A DNA stretch of 64,000 nucleotides from Ulva prolifera (Eukaryota > Chlorophyta > Ulvophyceae > Ulvales > Ulvaceae): positions 5,380,522 to 5,444,521 of the forward strand of contig CM041202.1 in assembly GCA_023078555.1 (NCBI GenBank). Reading direction: 5' to 3'. Position numbers and translations under genes: made by a program. Positions 57,301-64,000 of the stretch are shown here, one piece after another. Under the pieces are notes generated by a model. The model searched no databases and was not told the origin of the DNA. It worked only from the letters and a program-made list of their open reading frames with translations. Within the stretch, counting starts at the first letter, position 1, and every line of letters starts with the position of its first letter.

Positions 57301-58734
57301 GACCTCGGCGCCGGCCCTGCTGACGCCGCAGCATGGGCGCTGGACACCACAGCGAAGCTGCGCCTGACGCAGCTGCAGCGGGCGATATCGCGCGCTGAGG
57401 CTGACGGGCGCAAGGCCGCCATGTTTGCTGCGCTCTTCATGGCCGGCAGTGGCCGGACGTCCCAGTTCACTGAAGACGGCCAGGCGGCGGCAGCCAGATT
57501 ACGCAGCTGCATGGGGGCCATGGCATCGGCTTGGCTCACGGCGCTCCCGGGTCCAGTGACGGGCCTGTCCGACCTGGAGTTTGGCGTGTACGCGCGGCTC
57601 CGGCTCGGGGAAGTCCTCCTGCCCCGTCTCAGCGGCGACGATGACACATCCTCTGAATGCCCCTGTGGCCGCAGTGATGCGTCTGGTACGCACTCGCTGA
57701 TCTGCAAGTCGCTGTGGGGTACCGTCGTGGCCCGCCACAATCTCGTCATGGAGACATGGCGCCGCATCATGGCACGCGGCGGAATCGCATCAGCGGTCGA
57801 GCCTCACATGAGCAGGCTCCCCCGCGGCCTCGGCCCCGGCATTGGGCTCGCCCGCAACGTCCCGGACAGCACGGACGCAGCTTCCCCGTCACTCACCACC
57901 AAATCCTCACCCAACCAGGCCTCGGTCGCGCCCGCTCCTCCTCATGGCGCCCAGGCCCCGTCCCCCACCATCCCGCAGCCTGCTCCAGCATGCCCCGACA
58001 GCGCGACGCCGTCCCCCACGGCCGACCACCTCGCAACCTCCCCCGCCCCCGCCGCGGTCGCGCCCGCTCTCTCCCATGGCGCCCAGGCACCCTCTTCCCT
58101 CACGTACGCGGCTGTCCTTGCGTCCTCCTGTGCTGCCACGACGGCGACCGGTGCCGAAGCCCCCGCTGGTGCGGCCGCCCCCCACACCGCGCAGGCAGTG
58201 CCGCAAGCACCGCAGCAGTCGGTCCAAGCACCAGCTGCCCCGTCGCAGGCAGTGCCCCGGTCCCGCAGACCCGCACAGCGGGGCGACATCCTCGCGTTCT
58301 TCCCGGGCGCGCCGGTCATCGGCGACGTGTGCGTCACCCACCCGCTGGCTTCCTCGAACGTCAGCGCCGCGGCGCTCCGCGACGGTGCCTCGGCAGAGGC
58401 CGCCGACCGGCGCAAACGCGAAAAGTACGGCCGGGCCGGCGCGGGCGCGTTCACGCTGGTCCCGCTGACGCATGAGACGTACGGCCGTGTTGGCCCGGCC
58501 GCCTTTGCATTCCTCAACAGGCTTGCTGATGTGGCTGCAGGGTCTGGCGCGGCCTCTCGGCGGCGTTTCCTGGAGAACGCAATGCGCGATCTCTCGACGA
58601 CGCTCTGTCGGGCAGTGGCGCGCCAGGTGCGCACCGCAGCTCCGCTGATGGCACGTCACGCGGGCAAGGCAGTTTTGGCGGGACTCACAGTCCCGTCTGA
58701 TGACCTCTCGCCGCTTACAGGCCATCCGGCCTGA
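54349..58734 (+). CDS. LINE ORF: C2H2 zinc fingers, reverse transcriptase, restriction-like endonuclease
   Basis: Intact 1461-residue protein. N terminus: two zinc-binding modules, CPVCEEQVKKGRLPDHCRRQH and CPFCRLPF...HAANC (residues about 23-85). Reverse transcriptase: GTAAGPSGWT, LVALEKPAGGARPIAIG, VSTDLQNAFN (near 669), TGVRQGDPLGSLLFA and CHDDTYVQGD (near 762); the usual YADD box reads CHDD. A CPCGRSDASGTHSLIC knuckle lies near 1103, then a Pro/Ala-rich linker. The C-terminal endonuclease has GDILAFFPGA (near 1311), DVCVTHP and RRKREKYG. No apurinic-type endonuclease is seen. This architecture matches the R2/NeSL/Hero group of LINEs in general plan; the exact clade is not assigned. Confidence 0.9.
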   Translation: MPSVRQVQRRRRKEPEEELPCPVCEEQVKKGRLPDHCRRQHPGHVYSTDQLALHSWQLCPFCRLPFSTISGGLMKHAANCPHDRQPQLQQRGRSRDQLLPQQGPSAPSSSPAAIAAQHAREDRCRHEPPQADDALVHRASRCDQDARDPDPLLPGATSGSGGTTGPLEQPAARSDMVLASKDVHQWTAGSPAGGHIPSGDVPSPTLPSDDEMHEDDMPATSSMPAPHPHQTTTLHGVGGTRGAPEPTPEAAVPHALRHAMSREQPLQAGPSDPALSGSMHAGTAPIAAPATGSPRDGSHSAQRAAQARPPDPGDIAPDVSRAEIHGEAARDSHMRDIGEHSRVGRDPQPSTAPTHPSAPSPQSSGPVPRIHQTVAFHGREAWAGAVADAGAAIIDATEREHPPSIVKAVGRLIDLPVEVLADDRASEGRSRRIIARVRELKTRTRRAMTLGEAAGLDPGRTPTQVVEDAAMADRIDSSCRLGNVGKGARSLDALKMMEINDATVRELEGLHPRAPPLAGRPQQPSVEGTAPAQIGAEQFEAILHSLKRGTAAGPSGWTYELIRIAGLYDERTGEILRKCINLMLAGRLPHLEHLLASRLVALEKPAGGARPIAIGEAFVRLASICALACVPDVGALLAPLQIGVGIQGGAEIPGHALRPDFVKPDIVTVSTDLQNAFNVMSREAMEEQLVASLPELLPYFRTVYGQSSALLARRPDGSCVELRSETGVRQGDPLGSLLFALAYLPTLKEAQRLAPNALVASCHDDTYVQGDADSVVAAANAILTRHPCNRAKTVVYCTDPEKARHVAAQLQATVAEDGIVVCGTPLGTDAFIEAHVKQRCQHTTALIDKLIGLPLPAQSKWAVLYYCLQHREAHLLRNTSWGALRDYLPTVEDATLRALCNIMDVADLTKAQAEQALLPHRHGGMGLRHYTADVADAARLSSAALAQCALVDGVERGRPFRGSAAVELQGVLDRLRATWGHAIADLGAGPADAAAWALDTTAKLRLTQLQRAISRAEADGRKAAMFAALFMAGSGRTSQFTEDGQAAAARLRSCMGAMASAWLTALPGPVTGLSDLEFGVYARLRLGEVLLPRLSGDDDTSSECPCGRSDASGTHSLICKSLWGTVVARHNLVMETWRRIMARGGIASAVEPHMSRLPRGLGPGIGLARNVPDSTDAASPSLTTKSSPNQASVAPAPPHGAQAPSPTIPQPAPACPDSATPSPTADHLATSPAPAAVAPALSHGAQAPSSLTYAAVLASSCAATTATGAEAPAGAAAPHTAQAVPQAPQQSVQAPAAPSQAVPRSRRPAQRGDILAFFPGAPVIGDVCVTHPLASSNVSAAALRDGASAEAADRRKREKYGRAGAGAFTLVPLTHETYGRVGPAAFAFLNRLADVAAGSGAASRRRFLENAMRDLSTTLCRAVARQVRTAAPLMARHAGKAVLAGLTVPSDDLSPLTGHPA

Positions 58735-59318
58735 GCGGTGGGGTGCCCCTTGGGCGCCCCGTCCGCTTGACGCCACCGACCTGTGGCCTCTGACTCCAGC
58801 TGGGCCGGGTCCGATGGGTGTGCGGGATGCCTTCGTTGGCATGTGCGGGGACTGCGGAACGGCTTGGGCGATGCAGTGTCCTAGGTGCGGTGCGGCGCGG
58901 GCCGGCGGGGCTGCGCGGCGGTGTGCCGGGCTGGCGTGGTATGCTGTGGCTTGGTGGGGTGGGGGTGGGTCTTGGGGCCAGGGCGGCCCCCGGCAATCGG
59001 GCGGCCATGATGGGCGGCCTCAGGCAGCAGTGTGTTGGGTTTGGCCCTGTCGTACGGCGGCGGGCGTTGTGGTGCTGGTGGTTGTGATGTTGTGTGTCGG
59101 CCGTGGGGTTTGTGCGTGCGCGTGTGGGGGTTTGGGTTTGTGGGTGTGTGGGTCTGTGCGTGTGTGTGCTGGTGTGTGGGTGTGTGCTTGGCGGTCTGCG
59201 GATCTGTGTCGCTTGCTGCGCCGGTGATGGGTGCGATGTTCGTGGGTGTCTTGGTGTTTGCTTCGTCTGCTTGCTCCTTTCGCGGTGCTGCCCGACTTGC
59301 TGCCTTTGTCCTTGTAAC
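58735..59318 (+). repeat. LINE copy B 3' UTR
   Basis: GT-rich, with GTGTGCTTGGCGGTCTGCGG and GCGGTGCTGCCCGACTTGCTG near the end. A short hairpin GGGACT-CAC-AGTCCC spans the last codons just upstream (about 58680-58694) and is retained in isolated UTR fragments elsewhere in the window. Confidence 0.85.
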
Positions 59319-59332
59319 ATGCTATGCCACTG

Positions 59333-60199
59333 ATCAGCCACAGTACACTGGGAATGGCTGTGCCTCTTGGCAGCCTTAGATCTGAATGTATATTCCAGAA
59401 AACAATGCACGATCGCTCAGCAAGCAGCAGTGTTGCAATGGCGTGCAGCTGGCATTGTGGCCAGAACCTTGGGGTGCTGTATGCAGTGTATGGCTGAGAT
59501 GTAGCTGTTTTACACCGAATCGATGTGGTGCCAAGATGCAATAGCACTAAAGCCGCTGGGGCTGTCTGACTGCAATCTTTTCCACACACACCCAAACCAA
59601 TTGCCAGGTACAGGCCAGCGCACCAGCCAATCCACCACCCGAGGCGCTGCAACGCCAATATCCTGGCAGCTGTGGCCATGCGGCCCCGGGGCAGATGCAG
59701 CCATGCGTGAGCCGCTACCAAGTCTCCAACCGCAGACAGAGTTGCATTGAAACGTGTATCTTTGGATTTCGATACGTTCAAAATGCGTAATCTAATTTAA
59801 TGTCTGTTGTCAGTGTTTAGTACGTGCATGTACGTTTCGGACTCGAGCGTTTTTGGAGAGCCAGCTGCTCAGGAGCTCTGGAGCACCCATAGCGACAAGG
59901 CCTAAGATGGCTTTGAACATCCCTTGCATTGCACTGCTTGTTAAAAATGTACTGATTTCTGGAAGTAACAGTCGGTCTGAGCATGAGTCTGATCCTGGAG
60001 CTGTTATTGATGAGTCTGAACAAGATTCTGAGAGTAAAAGATGCTGCATGTGGCCTGTGCACTGAGGGGGGTTATGATAGATGTTGCATGATGGCCTTGC
60101 AAGCAGTGCTCAGCACATGCCATATCATCATGGACCTGAGCAACCTGACCATCTGATGGAATGCTATTTACTGGCATCATCCCAATGTCATCTTTACTT
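59333..60199. other. no recognisable feature
   Basis: Continuation of the sequence interrupted by LINE copy B; no gene seen. Confidence 0.35.
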
Positions 60200-60474
60200 C
60201 AGTGTACCTAAGAAGAGATGACATTGGCCATCATGGCCAATGATTGCACAAGACATTCTGGCCATCACTGGCTTGGCGCCGGCCGGAAGCACCAAGCTAG
60301 TGGTGTAGCCTACACATATTTATTTTCATGGGCAGGGGAACCTGTCAAGACGCTGGTTAGTCTCATCGAGTGTGCACGGGGGTTAATGCGCGTGCCTGAG
60401 CTGGTAAGCATGCTGACTGCACCACATGTGCATGACGACGTGGAGGGGAGCGCATCTTGCCACCGCATAAAGTC

Positions 60475-60556
60475 GCGTGACAGAATTGAAAGTAAGAATT
60501 GAACCGGTGACCTCATGAGTAAACACGGCATGCTCTAACCATAGGGGCTCACCTGA
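60475..60556 (-). repeat. tRNA-derived SINE head candidate
   Basis: On minus: GAGCCCCTATGGTTAGAGCA (A-box region), then GAGGTCACCGGTTCAATTC (variable loop and B box) at near-tRNA spacing. The anticodon stem is imperfect with a 6-nt loop and the acceptor stem does not close, so a functional tRNA is unlikely. The strand downstream would be the SINE body, about 60220-60475. Confidence 0.4.
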
Positions 60557-60559
60557 AGC

Positions 60560-62341
60560 AACGAGTACTTTGTTAGATGACTCCTCCCTTGATTATGTCA
60601 TCTATATTCTTCGATCCCTAGATATGGATATCCCACAACACTGTGTGTATCAAGATTTCGGACGAATTCCACACGAAGTTCGGCTAGGAAATCATCGATA
60701 CGTTGATCTTCACTCCTCAACAGATCTTCACTCCTCAACAGGGACATTCGGTACTGCTTGCCATCGATGACAAGAGCGATCGAGGTCTCGCGAGGGCGGT
60801 CAATTCGAAGACCTTCATGGGGATCAAGCTGTCAGACATTTTGAACGCATACGGCAGATCTTGGCAGCAATCGTCGACACCGCTTGCAATGTTCCCGTGC
60901 TGCTTGACACGTGAGCAATAATTGACTGTCGCAGGAGGGAAACCGTCTCGAATGACGCTGGTCGCGATCTGTTGTGCACTCGTAGCCACGTCTAGCGAAG
61001 AGCCTGACATACAGTTCTAGCTATATTCCGAATGTATAGGACACTGTACACATGTTGCGCACACTTCTGTGCTTAAAACTAATCAAGTAAATGTTCAATG
61101 TATACGTTACGTTGTACAAACGCGTGTACAAATGACGAGGGTATTTGCAATGGTCTGCTCGGTTGGAGTATATATGAACTGACATACAACGCAATTGAGA
61201 TCAGATTCGGCAAACTCAAGCTCACATTGATCACACATTGAACAACAAAATGACTTGACCTGATCTGAGCCACCTACCCCATTTCGTGTCTGCGGTTGGG
61301 ACGGTTGGAGCATACATCGAATGAGCCTCACCACAGGCTGTCAGAGTTTGTTTCTACATGTCCACCGAGGTCTGCACCGGATCTCACACGAACGTAAATA
61401 TGAAGTTGAAGAGGTAAGCGAAAAAGTTACTATGCTTGACTGACCTGCCGGTGGTGCTGTTGTGAAAGTGCCTCGTAGCGCACAAGGCAGGTGCACATGC
61501 GAATGCACGCACGGGGTGACACGTGGCAGTCACCAGCCCGCGAATGAGAAGACACATTCCAGCTCTCTGTATAGGTCGAACAAGGTCATGGCTCAAGTAT
61601 CTGACTCAGATACTGACCATGCAGGTGTGATCCCAGATCTCAGGCGTCATGTGCTAAGTACTCCGCACACATACTTAACATTTCGCCCAACTAAACTTAC
61701 GGTATGACGCTTCCACTCGCGCTTGCATTCGAACAGGTGCTCTGTGCTAGTGGCAGAGATGTGCTGCAGTGGCAACCATGGCAACAGTGGTCAATGCCAA
61801 TTGTCAGCTTAAGCTGGCACGAAGCACAACTCCGGGTCTGTCTTTGGAGCAGCTCGGTTGCTGCACAGCCACAAACCCAAGTACACACCGATCACACGTT
61901 GAATAGCAGTTCTGCTGGACGTGGGTCTCAGCAGGGCTTTGAAAGTCATGCATTTCTTTGTAGACACAGTGTCATAAAGGTTGCGGGGGACCTCACAGAA
62001 CAGTGGGGACTTTCTGTAGTTGTTTCTAAGCGCTGCACCTTCAGCCAAATGCAGTGCATCTGTAAGAAAACTGGACAACAGCTCAAGTGTCGTCGCAGAC
62101 AGTTACCTTTACCTCCATACTGTAGTATCAGTCACCCTGCAGTGGACCACGCACGAGTGTTTAGCATCGCAGAAGTGTCAAGTAGCATCGGAAGTAGTCT
62201 ATATACCGGTGCGCGACAAACGTGTAGTCTATAGCGTATCTAGCACTCTCATCACGTGTTTCAATGCAGTACTGCAGTGTAACCTCTTGTGCACTCGACA
62301 ATTAAATGACGACACAAGGATGCACTGTTTACAGCATTCAC
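60560..62341. other. no recognisable gene
   Basis: Two open frames (61462-61707 and 61704-62234 on plus) show no domain. The part nearest 62341 is downstream of the transposase fragment on minus and may include its 3' UTR. Confidence 0.3.
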
Positions 62342-62547
62342 TCATCGAACAATCTCAACATCTTCTGTGGGCTGGCCACATTCACTTCCCCACAAAAAAT
62401 CCTTCCTGCCACGGTACCCCATCTTGCTGATCGTCATGAAAACATCTCCACCTTTAGTGTCAGGAATATACACGCAAGGGCATTGGATTTGCCTAATGAA
62501 AACGGCATGTTTATATCCTTTCTCTTTGCGTTGCGCTGATCCGCTGA
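62342..62547 (-). pseudogene. CACTA-like transposase C-terminal fragment
   Basis: GYKHAVFIRQIQCPCVYIPD and FMTISKMGYRGRKDFLW on minus parallel GYKYVVHLRQIHCPCVYIPD and FITLSKMGFHGRTDMLF at the end of the transposase at 24330-24460. The frame is open and runs in from the adjacent LINE fragment, making a chimeric ORF of 96 codons. Confidence 0.8.
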
Positions 62548-63107
62548 GCTGATCCGTTGAGTACACATGGCCTGGATGCTGTCTACGGCAGTGATCGGGC
62601 AGGCGCCCATTCTTGACCTGCTCCTCGCACACTGGACATGGCAGCTCCTCTTCCGGTTCCTTCCTTCGCCTCCGCTGAACCTGTCGAACACTTGGAATTC
62701 CTGCCTAAGCTCCGTCGAGGCACGTCGACGTCGTTTGGGCAGGGCGGCAAACAATCAGTTCGCCTGATGCATCCGCACCCACAGAAAGTATGGGCCAAGA
62801 ACGAGTTCGTAACCCCGCCGTCGAGAACCAAATAAGACGTCAGATTATTTATTATACACTGTCGCAGGCTCCAGAATAGGAGGCTGGGTCGGAGGGCGGA
62901 TCAGCACTTGGCTGCGCAGAGCGGAAGCACGGTGGCTGCTCTAGGCGCAGGACCCGGCACTAAAGCCGCTGCGACCCACTGCGACTGTGTTTTACAGAAT
63001 TTAACTTCTAAGTTATCGGTTTGGGACCTGCCGGAGCCAGAACCGCAACGCGCGGCGAGCAGAGCGAGCCACATATTCAGAACAAACAAAGAAGGTCACT
63101 CGACAGT
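62548..63107 (-). mobile_element. LINE family 1 5' end, isolated fragment
   Basis: Matches 53937-54510 of LINE copy B: CTGTCGAGTGACC start, the 5' UTR, the ORF start and the first zinc finger (CEEQVKNGRLPDHCRRQH). Homology stops after CGGATCAGCT, where the transposase fragment begins. LINE insertions usually keep the 3' end, so a 5'-only piece implies rearrangement. Confidence 0.85.
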
Positions 63108-63574
63108 GCTGAGCAAGTGGTGGGGAGTGTGATGTGTTGCTCTATGTTGTGGTGCCATAACATACTTGTGCTGTGTTGCTCTATGTTGTGGTGCCCATTG
63201 AGTTCCTAGCAAAGGACAAAGGATCTGGGCCAGAGTGGGCAAGCATCTGTTGCGATAACTTGTGCTCTTGTGCGATCAGATGACATGTGTCCATGTGCAG
63301 AGAATGCAGGCTTGAACGTGCATGCATCAAGCACTGCAGTGCTGTTACTGGTGTGCCATTGTGTTGTTTGTTGCTATTCCATCATTCCCTGATTTGATTG
63401 GTCTGCATGCTTTGCCATCAGAAGGCTAGCGCCAATTGTGCTACCGAGGCGACTGGCCAGATCTCTGCTGTGATGGGCTGCAACAGGATGTCGTGGTAAA
63501 CAGACTGTATGTGCTGTCACGGAGCGGCTCAGTGAAATAGCGGATTGTAGCCATCGGCAGACCGCGCATGCTTG
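63108..63574. other. no gene; one short direct repeat
   Basis: GTGTTGCTCTATGTTGTGGTGCC occurs twice, at about 63134 and 63172. Confidence 0.4.
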
Positions 63575-63589
63575 TGCGATGCAGCAATA

Positions 63590-63765
63590 CTAGTAGGGCT
63601 GTAAATTTAACTTTACCCCCATTTTCACTCAGTTTAAAATGCGAGTTTACTTTACAATTGTAACGTTAAACCGATTCAGAGGTGTTAAAGGGGGTATTTT
63701 ACTTTTATTTTACTTTAGCGTGTTTTAACGTTAAGGGTGCTTTAAAATGAAAATTTAGGCCAACA
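63590..63765. repeat. AT-rich imperfect foldback stretch
   Basis: Strongly AT-rich against its surroundings. TAAATTTAACTTTACCCCC on the left faces GGGGGTATTTTACTTTTATT on the right, and GTAACGTTAAAC faces TTTTAACGTTAAG. Possible terminal similarity between AGGGCTGTAAATTT and AAATTTAGGCC. It may be a small hAT-type MITE, but no target duplication was found. Confidence 0.35.
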
Positions 63766-64000
63766 AGGGCTGCATTAATGCAATGAATTCACATTGGCTT
63801 TGACTGACCTCACATGACAAAGAACTCTAGCAATGCATGGTGGCCATGGTTGAACTAGCACAAATATGTTGCTGAGTTCAATGTGTGACACTATGCGCTT
63901 TCTAATGCTTTCTAAGTCAAATTCCGTAGTCTCTGTGTGCACATGTCTTTGATTTGGCAGTGAGCAACTGCCAGGCATGCCGCGAAGCAAGCGGCCTGCA

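Larger units (their letters stand above)
53918..59318 (+). mobile_element. full-length LINE (family 1, copy B)
   Basis: Flanked by a direct repeat ACATGCTATGCCACTG at 53902-53917 and 59317-59332 (14-16 bp, since AC may belong to the element end). The 5' boundary shared with the inverted copy at 63106 is CTGTCGAGTGACC at 53937; the 19 bp before it (53918-53936) duplicate nearby GCAGTCTG and may be extra bases added on insertion. There is a 5' UTR of about 410 bp, one long ORF, a GT-rich 3' UTR and the terminus CCTTGTAAC with no poly(A). Confidence 0.92.

Noticed and set aside
58690-58720. CTGATGACC at the end of the LINE ORF as a second hammerhead
   Set aside because: There is no downstream GAAAC and no stem I or stem III pairing.
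60475-60556. Functional tRNA gene
   Set aside because: The acceptor stem does not pair and the anticodon loop is short; it is kept only as a SINE-head candidate.
61462-62234. Two overlapping plus-strand ORFs as a gene
   Set aside because: No domain or convincing splice junction; the region probably lies next to the 3' part of the minus-strand transposase fragment.

Overview
The window looks like nuclear DNA of a eukaryote with a transposon-rich genome, most plausibly a green alga. Evidence: short GT-AG introns, Ty1/copia elements primed by an initiator-Met-type primer site, an EnSpm/CACTA-like transposase, restriction-like-endonuclease LINEs, a hammerhead ribozyme of the kind found in Penelope-like elements and retrozymes, and an OMA1-like M48 metallopeptidase. 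The species assignment is inference. There are no bacterial operons, rRNAs, CRISPR arrays or phage genes.

Layout. 1-6.3 kb: dispersed repeats, a small ankyrin-like exon on the minus strand and LINE tails. 6.4-28.4 kb: a two-gene EnSpm/CACTA-like DNA transposon. Its transposase gene (6379-24520, about eight exons) is split by a nested stack. An outer copia element (6894-20157, target duplication CATGA) carries an inner, nearly intact copia element (10112-16667, target duplication GGATC). The outer element also carries a 100-bp perfect palindrome (9916-10015, target duplication TCACC). Downstream lies a clean five-exon partner gene of unknown function (25693-28354). 29.9-38 kb: a pile of non-LTR retrotransposon pieces, with a 5'-truncated decayed LINE (30758-35607) inserted into older inverted tails of its own family, plus remnants of a second LINE family. 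38.2-41.4 kb: two copies of a GCTGGGC-rich dispersed repeat, a canonical hammerhead ribozyme (40714-40773) and a duplicated gene fragment. 41.8-50.2 kb: an M48 peptidase pseudogene on plus and a more complete M48 gene on minus, an inverted pair. 51-52.6 kb: two more GCTGGGC repeats. 53.9-59.3 kb: a full-length LINE with an intact 1461-residue ORF and a 14-16 bp target duplication. 59.3-64 kb: a tRNA-like SINE candidate, a LINE 5' end fused to a CACTA transposase 3' end, and an AT-rich foldback stretch.

How the parts relate. Almost everything recognisable is mobile DNA, and insertion order can be read from the target duplications: CACTA first, then the outer copia, then the inner copia and the palindrome. 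The copia LTR pairs are almost identical, so these insertions are recent. The most notable signals are the hammerhead ribozyme with all core bases and a palindromic minimal stem III, the 100-bp perfect palindrome with TG...CA ends and a 5-bp duplication, the uncharacterised CACTA partner gene, and the recurrent insertion of LINE tails into antisense copies of their own 3' UTR. All assignments are from reading motifs; no database search was run.
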